The notes under the pieces: model-generated | Databases searched by the model: none | What the model was told of the DNA's origin: nothing | What the model saw: the letters and a program-made list of their open reading frames with translations, nothing else | In this document: positions 32,458-40,475 of the stretch, piece by piece | How positions within the stretch are numbered: position 1 is the first letter of the stretch | How the letters are laid out: each line of letters opens with the position of its first letter | Program-made: the position numbers and the translations under genes | From: Sinomonas cellulolyticus | GTDB lineage: Bacteria; Actinomycetota; Actinomycetes; Actinomycetales; Micrococcaceae | NCBI RefSeq assembly: GCF_014656475.1 | Contig: NZ_BNCM01000002.1 | Location: 62,001-126,000, forward strand | Length of the DNA stretch: 64,000 nucleotides | Direction of reading: 5' to 3'

Positions 32458-34281
32458 TCAGGAGAGGCGCGCCTTGAGGCCGTCGAGCTCGGCGGTGATG
32501 CTCTTGGGCAGCGAGCCGCCGAAGCGGTCGAACCACTCCTCGAGGCCCGGGACCTCGGCCTTCCACTCGTCGGAGTCGAAGCGGACGGCCTCCTGGACCT
32601 GCTCGGGGGTCATGTCCAGGCCATCGAGGTCGAGGCTCTCCGCGGTCGGCACAAAGCCGATCGGGGTCTCGACGGCGTCCGCGGTGCCCTCGATGCGCTC
32701 GATGGCCCACTTCAGCACACGCGAGTTGTCGCCGAAGCCCGGCCACGCGAAGCCGCCGTCCTGGGTGCGGCGGAACCAGTTCACGAGGAAGATCTTCGGC
32801 AGGCGGGCCGGGTTGGCCTTGCCCGAGACCTTGACCCAGTGGCCCAGGTAGTCGCCGGCGTCGTAGCCGATGAAGGGCAGCATGGCCATCGGGTCGCGAC
32901 GCACGACGCCGACCGCGCCGGCCGCCGCCGCGGTGGTCTCCGAGGAGAGCGTGGCGCCCATGAAGATGCCGTTCGCCCAGCTGCGGGCCTCGGTGACGAG
33001 CGGGATGGTGGTCTTGCGGCGGCCGCCGAACAGGATCGCGTTGATCTCGACGCCCTCCGGGGAGAAGTACTCGGGTGCGAGCATGTCGATCTGGTCGATC
33101 GGGGTGCAGAACCGGGAATTCGGGTGCGCGGCGGGGTGGCCGGCGTCCGGCGTCCAGTCGTTGCCCTTCCAGTCGGTGAGGTGGGCGGGGACCTCCTCGG
33201 TCATGCCCTCCCACCACACACCGCCGTCATCGGTGAGGGCCACGTTGGTGAAGATGCTGTTGCCCTTGGCGATGGCGCGCATCGCGTTCGGGTTGGTGCC
33301 CCAGCCCGTGCCGGGCGCGACGCCGAAGAGGCCGGCCTCGGGGTTGACCGCCCGCAGCTCGCCCTGCTTGCCGAAGCGCATCCACGTGATGTCGTCGCCC
33401 AGGGTCTCGACCTTCCAGCCCTTGATCGTGGGATCGAGGAGGGCGAGGTTGGTCTTGCCGCACGCCGAGGGGAACGCGGCCGAGATGTGGTACGCCTTGC
33501 CCTCAGGGCTGGTCAGCTTGAGGATCAGCATGTGCTCGGCGAGCCAGCCCTCATCGCGGGCCATGACCGAGGCGATGCGCAGGGCGTAGCACTTCTTGCC
33601 GAGCAGGGCGTTGCCGCCGTAGCCGGAGCCGTAGGACCAGATGGAGCGCTCCTCGGGGAAGTGCACGATCCACTTCTCCGGGTTGCACGGCCACGGCACA
33701 TCCTCCTGGCCCTCCTCGAGGGGCGCGCCGACCGAGTGGAGGGCGGGGACGAAGAAGGCCCGCGTCTCCTCGATCTTCTTCAGCACATCGGTGCCGATGC
33801 GCGCCATGATGCGCATCGAGGCGACGACGTAGGCCGAGTCGGTGATCTCGACGCCGAACTTCGGGTCCTCCGCGTCGAGGTGGCCCATGACGAAGGGGAT
33901 GACGTACATGGTGCGGCCGCGCATGGCGCCGTCGAAGAGGCCGTTGAGCTTCTCCTTCATGGCGTCGGGGTCCATCCAGTTGTTGGTGAAGCCGGCGTCG
34001 CGCTCGTTCTTCGAGCAGATGAACGTCTGCTCCTCGACGCGGGCCACATCCGCGGGATCGGAGAACGCGGCGAAGGAGTTGGGGAAGAGCTCGGGGTTGA
34101 GGCGAGTCAGGGTGCCGGACGCGACCAGCTCGTCTGTCAGCTGGCGGTACTCCGCCTCGGAACCGTCGACCCATTGGATCCGGTCGGGCTTGGTCAGCTC
34201 GGCGACTTCCTCGACCCAGGAGAGAAGCGGCTCGTACGTGGTGGGGGCTTCCGCGAGCAGCGGCAGACGAGTATCGCTCAT
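32458..34281 (-). CDS. pckG: Phosphoenolpyruvate carboxykinase (GTP)
   Basis: 607 residues, the usual size, starting [13 protein letters not shown] at 34281 behind AAGGAG. Motifs include [15 protein letters not shown] (the kinase-1a loop, about residue 272), [15 protein letters not shown] and [18 protein letters not shown]. It converts oxaloacetate and GTP to PEP, the gateway of gluconeogenesis, in the cytosol. GTP-dependent PEPCK is the actinobacterial form. It is monocistronic; an inverted repeat about 100 bp upstream (34377-34397) may be its operator. Confidence 0.97.
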   Translation of the reverse strand: MSDTRLPLLAEAPTTYEPLLSWVEEVAELTKPDRIQWVDGSEAEYRQLTDELVASGTLTRLNPELFPNSFAAFSDPADVARVEEQTFICSKNERDAGFTNNWMDPDAMKEKLNGLFDGAMRGRTMYVIPFVMGHLDAEDPKFGVEITDSAYVVASMRIMARIGTDVLKKIEETRAFFVPALHSVGAPLEEGQEDVPWPCNPEKWIVHFPEERSIWSYGSGYGGNALLGKKCYALRIASVMARDEGWLAEHMLILKLTSPEGKAYHISAAFPSACGKTNLALLDPTIKGWKVETLGDDITWMRFGKQGELRAVNPEAGLFGVAPGTGWGTNPNAMRAIAKGNSIFTNVALTDDGGVWWEGMTEEVPAHLTDWKGNDWTPDAGHPAAHPNSRFCTPIDQIDMLAPEYFSPEGVEINAILFGGRRKTTIPLVTEARSWANGIFMGATLSSETTAAAAGAVGVVRRDPMAMLPFIGYDAGDYLGHWVKVSGKANPARLPKIFLVNWFRRTQDGGFAWPGFGDNSRVLKWAIERIEGTADAVETPIGFVPTAESLDLDGLDMTPEQVQEAVRFDSDEWKAEVPGLEEWFDRFGGSLPKSITAELDGLKARLS

Positions 34282-34376
34282 GGTGGTCTCCTTCGTCGGG
34301 GCAAGGTGTCATCCCATGGTAGGGAAGGTGGTCTGTACCACCGGTCGCGTTACCCTTCGATTCGAGAGGGAAACTT

Positions 34377-34397
34377 CCGGAATTCGCGGCATTCCGG
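34377..34397. promoter_or_regulatory. Inverted repeat upstream of pckG
   Basis: CCGGAAT (34377-34383), 7-nt spacer, ATTCCGG (34391-34397) in the otherwise featureless 293-bp region between pckG and tRNA-Arg. Regulator unknown. Confidence 0.4.
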
Positions 34398-34500
34398 GAC
34401 TCGGGTCGGGAACGCTAGGCATTTTAGTGATCAAGCTCACATAGACCGGTCTACCCAATATGACCTCCCGCGCCTGTGCGAGAGAGCACTCTCCGTCAAT

Positions 34501-34529
34501 TTGGAGTTGCCGTAGTGTTCGCGTACAGT
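34501..34529 (+). promoter_or_regulatory. Probable promoter of tRNA-Arg(ACG)
   Basis: TTGGAG (34501-34506), 17-bp spacer, TACAGT (34524-34529); start would be about 40 bp before the tRNA. Confidence 0.45.
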
Positions 34530-34574
34530 TATTCGAGGCCGAACGGGGCGGAGACAAACCGAAACGGCCGGTAT

Positions 34575-34648
<74 letters not shown>

Positions 34649-34673
34649 CCGATGTGATGTAGCGGGACATCCT

Positions 34674-35882
34674 TTACGGATGTGGCGAGACATCGTTGAC
34701 GCCCCCGGTCTTCGGACCGGGGGTGTTCTGTTTTTTGGGTTGGTAGCCCTTGGTGGGGTCGATGTGGAATTCGGCGAGGATCTCCCCGGTGCCGTGCTCG
34801 AGGGCGGTGATTTCGGCGTCGTGGACGAGCAGGATGATCCTCTTGTGCTTGTGGGTGCGGCCGATCCCGAGGTGTCTGAGGCGTCCGGCGTGGCGGAGGG
34901 TGGCCTTGCCGTCGGCGTCGACGCGGTCGGTGCGCACGCGGAAGTGTTGGCCCTGGGCGGCGATCGCGGGGGCGGCCTTGGGGGTCGCCTCGTAGGCCTG
35001 GGCCGGGGTCTGGCGGTTCAGGGCGCGGTGGGGGCGTTCGTGGTTGTAGATGTGGCGGAACTTGGCCAGCTGGTCGTTCAGGTCCGCGATCGTGTGGGCC
35101 TCGGGCTGGCCGGTGAGCCATTTCTTCAGGGTCTGGTGGAAGCGCTCGATCTTGCCCTGGGTCTGGGGGTGGCCGGGGGATCCGTTCTTCTGGGTGATGC
35201 CCAGGGAGGCGATGAGCGTCTCGAAGGCGTTCCGGCCGCCTTTCCCGCCGGAGAGGCGGGTGGTGTAGACCATGCCGTTGTCGGTCAGGGTCGAGGCTGG
35301 GAGCCCGTATTCCTGCGCGGTGTCCACAAAGGCCTCGACCACGGCCGGGCCGGTGACGCGTGGGTGGGCGGTGAGGTGGAGCAGGGTCCGGGAGTGGTCG
35401 TCGAGGAAGTCGATGACCTCCACGTCGGTGCCGTCGGCCAGGTGCCAGTGGGTGAAGTCGGACTGCCAGGTCTCGTTGGGCTGGGCGGCTTCGAAGCGGC
35501 GCAGCGAGGACTTGGGACGCTTGCGCGGTTCGGGGGCCACGGTGCCGGCGGCGCGCAGGATCCGGCGGACCGTGGTGCTGGCAGGGGCCGGGAGGCCTTC
35601 GCGGTCGAGGTGGGCGGCGATCGTCTCGGCGCCGGCGTCCAGCCCCTTGGCGGCGAGCTCGGTGCGCAGGGCCAGGATCCGGTCCCTTACCTGGGTGGAG
35701 GTCGCCTGGGGGCTGGTGCGTGGGCGGCGGGAGCGGGCCTCGAGGCCGGCCTCGCCCTGCTCGTCGTACCGGGCGAGGAGCTGGTGGACCCACTGGCGGG
35801 TGACCCCGTAGCGGCGGGCGGCCTCGGCCTTGGACATTCCGCCCTCGCGGACCGCGAGGACGATGACCTTGTTCTTCGACAT
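34674..35882 (-). CDS. IS481-family transposase
   Basis: 402 residues from ATG 35882 (MSKNKVIVLAVREGGMSKAE); the frame is open 25 codons further into the repeat end but that start is unlikely. N-terminal helix-turn-helix domains (GMSKAEAARRYGVTRQWVHQLL), then an rve integrase core with DDE residues in WQSDFTHW, LTDNGMVY and QGKIERFHQTLKKWL, and the C-terminal HIYNHERPHRALNRQTPAQAYEAT. All three catalytic residues are present and the frame is intact, so it may be active. Its last codons lie in the left terminal repeat and the UUCG hairpin. Confidence 0.94.
   Translation of the reverse strand: MSKNKVIVLAVREGGMSKAEAARRYGVTRQWVHQLLARYDEQGEAGLEARSRRPRTSPQATSTQVRDRILALRTELAAKGLDAGAETIAAHLDREGLPAPASTTVRRILRAAGTVAPEPRKRPKSSLRRFEAAQPNETWQSDFTHWHLADGTDVEVIDFLDDHSRTLLHLTAHPRVTGPAVVEAFVDTAQEYGLPASTLTDNGMVYTTRLSGGKGGRNAFETLIASLGITQKNGSPGHPQTQGKIERFHQTLKKWLTGQPEAHTIADLNDQLAKFRHIYNHERPHRALNRQTPAQAYEATPKAAPAIAAQGQHFRVRTDRVDADGKATLRHAGRLRHLGIGRTHKHKRIILLVHDAEITALEHGTGEILAEFHIDPTKGYQPKKQNTPGPKTGGVNDVSPHP
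34702..34736 (+). terminator. UUCG-tetraloop terminator inside the IS left end
   Basis: CCCCCGGTC (34702-34710), tetraloop TTCG, GACCGGGGG (34715-34723), then TGTTCTGTTTTTT. A textbook rho-independent terminator on the plus strand, reading inward from tRNA-Arg and antisense to the 3' end of the transposase gene. Confidence 0.85.
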
Positions 35883-36021
35883 GGCCCATGCTCGACGAGC
35901 AGGGTGTCGCCGATGTCCCGCGACATGCCGGGAACCGTCAACAATGTCCCGCCACACCGGTCAACTGTCACCTGTAAACGATGTCCCGCCACATGCGTCA
36001 ACGATGTCCTGACAGCACACA

Positions 36022-36037
36022 CCTCTGGGCGCACCGA
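36022..36037 (+). repeat. 16-bp target-site duplication, right copy
   Basis: Second copy of CCTCTGGGCGCACCGA, directly after the IS right end. Confidence 0.85.
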
Positions 36038-36067
36038 TCACCATCATCCGGAACGCCGGAGATCTGC

Positions 36068-36096
36068 AAGGCCCGTCAGTTCAGCTGACGGGCCTT
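36068..36096 (+). terminator. Original terminator of tRNA-Arg, displaced by the IS
   Basis: AAGGCCCGTCAG (36068-36079), loop TTCAG, CTGACGGGCCTT (36085-36096), followed by TTCTTG. Without the IS it would lie about 45 bp after the tRNA. Confidence 0.82.
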
Positions 36097-36317
36097 TTCT
36101 TGCGCCCTCACCTGCCCGGCGCATCGTGTGCGGCGGCTCACCCTTCCGGGTGAGAAGGCCGAGCCCCTTGGCAAGTCTGGCCATGAAGCCGGCCGTCAAC
36201 GGACATTCCCACGCGCACTCGGCAGCTCGGCCACTTACCTGCAGACTCCGGCACGCCTAGCGTGGTGCTTGACCGGTCGAGTCATCAACGGCCGGCACGC
36301 TGAAGGGGAGTTGAGAC

Positions 36318-36770
36318 ATGGCGGAGAATCTCTTCACCGATAAGGAGATCAACCAGCAACGGGCCCTGCTCACGCACGACAAGCTGCTTCAGTGGGTCAT
36401 GGACGCCGTGTTCGGCAGGAACGACGAGGCCGGTCCAGGGGTGACCTTTGCGGTGACCGTGTGCGCAGGCGGTCAGGTGATCGGCGGACAGGCGGTCACG
36501 TTCAAGGCCTGGATCGAGGGGGTGAAGGAGTCGTTCGTCGCCGCCGATTCGAGGCAGCTTGCCGACGTCCTCGGAAGGTTCGGCGACATCATCTCGGATG
36601 TCGCGGGCAGGGCATCAGCCGATGCTGACGAGAGGGGCCTGCTGAGCCCGGGCAGACAGTACCTGCATTTCAGCGAAGTGCACGAGGGTCCCCTGGCAGG
36701 ACATGAGTGGGTCCGGGTCGACCTCCACAAGGTCGAAGCGTGGTCGTTCGGGTACCGCGGGAGCAACTGA
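36318..36770 (+). CDS. Hypothetical protein, weak resemblance to GvpU
   Basis: 150 residues, ATG 36318 with GGGGAG upstream. A helical N-terminus (ALLTHDKLLQWVMDAVFG) is followed by a beta hairpin (GVTFAVTVCAGGQVIGGQAVTFKAWIEGVKE) and a C-terminal YLHFSEVHEGP...WVRVDLHKVEAWSFGYR. This order recalls the small gas-vesicle accessory protein GvpU, but no other gvp gene is present and the match is by eye only. It stands alone between the IS target and the sialic-acid regulator. Function unknown. Confidence 0.7.
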   Translation: MAENLFTDKEINQQRALLTHDKLLQWVMDAVFGRNDEAGPGVTFAVTVCAGGQVIGGQAVTFKAWIEGVKESFVAADSRQLADVLGRFGDIISDVAGRASADADERGLLSPGRQYLHFSEVHEGPLAGHEWVRVDLHKVEAWSFGYRGSN

Positions 36771-36814
36771 CCTGAGCCCAGGCTCAGCACCCGCCGAGGG
36801 CGCATGCGGCATGC

Positions 36815-37546
36815 CTACCGGCGCTGGTGGTGCTCCGCGATGCGCTCCCGGATGCCGTCGAAGTGGCGGTTGAGGCGCTCGGCAGCCAGCGGCACGTCTC
36901 CCGCGACGACTGCGTCGTAGATGCCGCGGTGGATGGCCGCAGTGTCCTTCAGGTCCTGCCGGAGGGGCCCGACCTCAAGGTGGATCTTGCGGTACACCTT
37001 CCAGAAGACGTCCATGAGGTTCATGAGGAGAGCGTTGTCGAGGGGCTCGAAGAGGAGGCGGTGGAACTCGGCGTCGGCCTCGGGGAAGGACTCGCCACGG
37101 GCGGCCGACTCCTCCATGGCGGCGACAGCGGCCGCGATGCGCACATGGTGCTCGGGCTTCATCACGCGCATGGCGCTGCCGATGAGTCCGGACTCGAGGG
37201 CCTGGCGCACGTCGACGAGTTCGAGGGCCTCGTGGCCCTCGTGCCGCAGGGAGAGCCGGCCCCGGAAGGTGAGCCCGTCCGTGAGCGCGTCGAAGTTGCT
37301 GGGGGCCACGAACATCCCGAAGCCATGCCGGATCTCAATCACGCCCAGCGCCTGAAGAACCTTGAGGGACTCTCGCAGGGTGTTGCGCCCCACCCCCAGC
37401 GTGGCCGCGAGCTCGTTCTCGGTGGGCAGTGAGTCGCCCGCCTCGAGCCCCCGTTCGAGGATGAGCTCCATGATGTCCGCCTGAAGGGCGCGCAAGCGCG
37501 TCTGGGCGCTGAATCGGGCCGCGGGTGCGGCGCTGCTCGTGGCCAT
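36815..37546 (-). CDS. nanR: GntR/FadR-family (FCD) regulator, probable NanR
   Basis: 243 residues. N-terminal GntR winged helix (LPTENELAATLGVGRNTLRESLKVLQALGVIEIRHGFGMFV) and an all-helical FCD ligand domain with the metal-binding His/Asp/Glu pattern (ADAEFHRLLFE, HRGIYDAVVAGD). It is divergent from the sialic-acid transport and catabolism operon. FCD-type GntR proteins regulate nan genes in several actinobacteria, so it is most likely the local repressor, released by sialic acid or ManNAc-6-P. Candidate operators lie in the 259-bp intergenic region. The name nanR is inference from context. Confidence 0.8.
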   Translation of the reverse strand: MATSSAAPAARFSAQTRLRALQADIMELILERGLEAGDSLPTENELAATLGVGRNTLRESLKVLQALGVIEIRHGFGMFVAPSNFDALTDGLTFRGRLSLRHEGHEALELVDVRQALESGLIGSAMRVMKPEHHVRIAAAVAAMEESAARGESFPEADAEFHRLLFEPLDNALLMNLMDVFWKVYRKIHLEVGPLRQDLKDTAAIHRGIYDAVVAGDVPLAAERLNRHFDGIRERIAEHHQRR

Positions 37547-37589
37547 TCGGCTTCTCCCGTACTCTCAAAGAACCTGAGGAAGAGGCTGC

Positions 37590-37606
37590 GTGGACCTGTG
37601 GTCCAC
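37590..37606. promoter_or_regulatory. Perfect inverted repeat in front of nanR
   Basis: GTGGACC-TGT-GGTCCAC, 44 bp upstream of the regulator start; a candidate autoregulatory operator. Confidence 0.5.
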
Positions 37607-37625
37607 CTCACCCCTCGGCTCGATG

Positions 37626-37765
37626 ATATCGGATGTCCCACCTCTGCGCGATAGGCGTGCCATGCGAGGACATCCACCGCCTCCAACTCTCCTTGACGGC
37701 CCATGTGACCACCCTTACAGTTGATCCATGACCTCGGACATCCCACATCCGATATTGGAATGTCC
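37626..37765. promoter_or_regulatory. sia/nan promoter with ACATCCGATAT repeats
   Basis: A promoter TTGACG (37693-37698), 17-bp spacer, TACAGT (37716-37721) reads toward the transporter. The word ACATCCGATAT occurs at 37745-37755, just downstream of the start region, and inverted at 37626-37636. The downstream copy is inside GGACAT (37736-37741) ... ATGTCC (37760-37765). This is a plausible operator set for the GntR regulator. Confidence 0.5.
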
Positions 37766-37805
37766 GAACGTCCCCCCAGGCATCCGAAACGAACGGTGAG
37801 GCACA

Positions 37806-39431
37806 ATGAAGAACCCCATCACCACCACGCCGCTGGTCAATGACGCCAGCCGCCGCTCCTTCCTCAAGCTGAGCGGCGTGCTCGGGACGGCAGCCGCCAT
37901 CACGGCGTCCGTCGCGGCATGCTCGCCGGCGAGCCAGTCCTCGACCGGCGCCTCCGCCTCCGGCGGGGTGGACCCCACCAAGGAGCTCGTCGCAGGCATC
38001 TCGTTCGCGCTCTCCACCGGCTTCGACCCGGGCACCGCTTCAGGCGCCACGCCGGTCGCAGCCGACAACCACATCTTCGAGGGCCTCGTGGACCTGCACC
38101 CGGCCACGCGCAAGCCCTACCTCGCGCTCGCGGCGTCCGACCCCAAGAAGGTCGACGACACGCACTGGGAGGTCGAGCTCAAGCAGGGCGCCACCTTCCA
38201 CGACGGCACGGCCGTGACGGCGGACGACGTGGTCTGGTCCTTCAAGCGCATCCTCGACCCCTCGCTCAAGTCGCTCTTCGCCGGCTTCCTCCCGTTCCTG
38301 GCCGACGTGGCCAAGAAGGACGACAAGACGATCGCCTTCACCCTCAAGACGCCGTTCGCCGCCTTCGCCCAGCGCATCGCCGTGGTCAAGGTGGTCCCCA
38401 AGGCGCTCACCGACTCCGCCGAGAAGCAGAAGGCGTTCGACGCCAAGCCCGTCGGCTCCGGGCCCTACAAGTTCGTCTCGGCGGCCGCGAACGACAGGAT
38501 CGTGTTTGCCAAGTTCGACGGCTACAAGGGGCAGTACCCCGCCCGGTCGAACAGCATGACGTGGCTGCTCATCTCCGACGGAACGGCCCGCGTCAACTCG
38601 ATCCCCTCGCGCACCCAGGCCATCGAGGACGTCCCCTACCTCGACATCGACTCGCTCAAGAGCCGCGTCACCGTGCAGTCCGTGCAGTCCTTCGGCCAGC
38701 TGTTCCTCATGTTCAACTGCGCCAAGGCCCCGTTCTCCGACAAGCGCGTGCGGCAGGCGCTCCACTACGCGCTGGACACGGAGAGCATCATCAAGAAGGC
38801 CCTCCTCGGCAACGCCAAGGCCGCGTCCTCCTACTTCCAGGAGGGCCACCCGGACTACACGAAGGCCAAGACCCAGTACGACTACAGCGTCGACAAGGCC
38901 AAGAGCCTCCTCGCCGAGGCCGGCGTCTCCGGCCTGTCCCTGCGCCTGACGTCGACCCAGAACTCCTGGATCGACCCGATCATGCCGCTCATCAAGGAGA
39001 ACTGGGACGCCATCGGCGTCAAGACCACGCTGGACATCGTCCCGTCCGCAACGGTCTACAGCAGCCAGCGCGCGGACGGCGGCGACTACGACGTGGTCTG
39101 CGCCTCGGGCGACCCGAGCGTGTTCGGCAACGACGGCGACCTCCTCCTGAGCTGGTTCTACCGCCCGGGCACGTGGATGAAGACCCGCGCCCGCTGGGCC
39201 GACAGCCCCGAGTTCGCCCAGATTCAGCCTCTGCTCGACCAGGCCGCCCAGGCAGACGCCGACAAGTCCAAGTCCCTGCACGGCCAGGTCGTGGACATCA
39301 TCGCCGAGCAGGCGCCCCTCTATCCGGTCTTCCACCGCCAGCTGCCCACGGCCTGGGACGAGAAGCAGCTCGACGGCTTCCAGCCGCTGCCCACCACCGG
39401 CGTGTCGTTCATCGGGGTCGGCCACAAGTAG
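37806..39431 (+). CDS. siaE: ABC transporter substrate-binding lipoprotein, family 5 (probable sialic acid)
   Basis: 541 residues. The N-terminus has a Tat-type SRRSFLK (15-21), hydrophobic stretch and lipobox SVAAC with Cys39, so a membrane-anchored lipoprotein exported folded. The family-5 (dipeptide/nickel-type) fold includes LKQGATFHDGTAVTADDVVWSFKR and FSDKRVRQALHYALD. In Corynebacterium glutamicum the SiaEFGI importer of this type takes up sialic acid; the same gene order with lyase, kinase and epimerase follows here. A strong hairpin lies between this gene and the permease. Substrate is inferred from context. Confidence 0.85.
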   Translation: MKNPITTTPLVNDASRRSFLKLSGVLGTAAAITASVAACSPASQSSTGASASGGVDPTKELVAGISFALSTGFDPGTASGATPVAADNHIFEGLVDLHPATRKPYLALAASDPKKVDDTHWEVELKQGATFHDGTAVTADDVVWSFKRILDPSLKSLFAGFLPFLADVAKKDDKTIAFTLKTPFAAFAQRIAVVKVVPKALTDSAEKQKAFDAKPVGSGPYKFVSAAANDRIVFAKFDGYKGQYPARSNSMTWLLISDGTARVNSIPSRTQAIEDVPYLDIDSLKSRVTVQSVQSFGQLFLMFNCAKAPFSDKRVRQALHYALDTESIIKKALLGNAKAASSYFQEGHPDYTKAKTQYDYSVDKAKSLLAEAGVSGLSLRLTSTQNSWIDPIMPLIKENWDAIGVKTTLDIVPSATVYSSQRADGGDYDVVCASGDPSVFGNDGDLLLSWFYRPGTWMKTRARWADSPEFAQIQPLLDQAAQADADKSKSLHGQVVDIIAEQAPLYPVFHRQLPTAWDEKQLDGFQPLPTTGVSFIGVGHK

Positions 39432-39444
39432 CCGCACCGAAGCC

Positions 39445-39484
39445 GGGCGGACGACGGCGGGTTCCCCACCGCCGTCGTCCGCCC
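39445..39484 (+). terminator. Intra-operon hairpin between binding protein and permease genes
   Basis: A 16-bp perfect stem GGGCGGACGACGGCGG (39445-39460) and complement (39469-39484), 8-nt loop, no T-tract. It may partially stop or stabilise transcripts so that the binding protein is made in excess. ACGACGG family member. Confidence 0.72.
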
Positions 39485-39514
39485 CACTCCCCCAAGATCT
39501 GGAGCTTTGAAACC

Positions 39515-40474
39515 GTGAGTACCCTGATGCGGCTGCTGGGCCGGCGCCTCGCCGCCCTGCCGTTCATGCTGCTGGGAGTCACCATCCTGGTGTTCCTCGT
39601 CCTGCAGGTCGCACCCGGCGACCGCGCCACTTTCGTCCTCGGACCGGAGGCGAGCGAGGCCGCCAAGGCCGCATGGCGCCACGACCACGGCCTCGACCAG
39701 CCGCTGATCGTGCAGTTCTTCGCCTACCTCGCCAGCCTCGTCACCCTCAACTTCGGGCTGACGAACCCGCCGGAGGAACCGGTGGGCTCCAAGATCGCCT
39801 CCGCGTTCCCGATCACGCTAGAGCTGACGTTCCTCGGCGTGCTCATCGCCGTCATCCTCTCCCTGGTCCTCGGCATCCTCGGCGCGCTCTACCGCGACAA
39901 GTGGCCCGACCAGCTCATCCGCGTCTTCTCGATCGCTGCGATCGCCACGCCGTCCTTCTGGCTCGGCATCCTGCTCATCCAGTGGTTCGCGCTCCCGCCC
40001 GGCTCGCTCTTCCCGGTGGGCGGCCTCGCGTGGGCGGACCAGTACGGGTTCACCGGCTGGCTCTACTCGATGGCGCTGCCCGCCCTCGCGCTCGGTCTGC
40101 CCGTGGCCGCCTCGCTCATCCGCGTGGTGCGCACCTCCATGGTCGAGGAACTCGACAAGGACTACGTCCGCACCGCCGTCGGCAACGGCGTCCCGTACCG
40201 CACCGTGGTGGCCAAGAACGTGCTGCGCAATGCCCTCGTCACCCCCGTGACCGTCCTCGGCCTGCGCATCGGCTACCTCCTCGGCGGCGCCATCGTCATC
40301 GAGGCCATCTTCGACCTCAAGGGCATGGGCCAGCTCATCATCAGCGGCCTCTCCGGCAAGGACACCAACCTGGTCGCCGGCGGCGTCATCACGATCGCCG
40401 CGACGTTCGTCCTCGTGAACATCATCGTGGACCTCCTCTACCTGCTCATCAACCCGCGCATCCGGACGGTCTGA
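39515..40474 (+). CDS. siaF: ABC transporter permease (DppB-like)
   Basis: GTG at 39515 with CTGGAG upstream gives 319 residues; the frame is open further 5' through the binding-protein gene but that is not translated. Hydrophobic segments plus the binding-protein-dependent transport signature (EELDKDYVRTAVGNGVPYRTVVAKNVLRNAL) and a C-terminal INPRIRTV typical of DppB/OppB. Forms the first half of the translocation channel. The next start codon is 2 nt after the stop. Confidence 0.9.
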   Translation: MSTLMRLLGRRLAALPFMLLGVTILVFLVLQVAPGDRATFVLGPEASEAAKAAWRHDHGLDQPLIVQFFAYLASLVTLNFGLTNPPEEPVGSKIASAFPITLELTFLGVLIAVILSLVLGILGALYRDKWPDQLIRVFSIAAIATPSFWLGILLIQWFALPPGSLFPVGGLAWADQYGFTGWLYSMALPALALGLPVAASLIRVVRTSMVEELDKDYVRTAVGNGVPYRTVVAKNVLRNALVTPVTVLGLRIGYLLGGAIVIEAIFDLKGMGQLIISGLSGKDTNLVAGGVITIAATFVLVNIIVDLLYLLINPRIRTV

Positions 40475-40475
40475 C

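Larger units (their letters stand above)
34653..36021 (-). mobile_element. IS481-family insertion sequence, 1369 bp, complete
   Basis: The element is bounded by TGTG...CACA ends and flanked by a 16-bp duplication. Both ends carry diverged terminal repeats that align without gaps for about 20 bases and then share GGACATCnTTkACG and ATGTGGCGrGACATCGTTkAC. The unit GTGGCGGGACATCGTTGACG is iterated: two copies at the left end (34661-34701) and four at the right end (about 35922-36015), probably transposase-binding sites. It encodes one transposase, from 35882 leftwards, and an internal hairpin at 34702-34723. Its insertion separates tRNA-Arg from its terminator. Confidence 0.88.

Noticed and set aside
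31654..34515. 953-codon plus-strand open frame opposite pckG and the Rph-like gene
   Set aside because: Both minus-strand genes are clear family members; the plus-strand product is His/Asp/Glu/Gly-rich low-complexity antisense translation.
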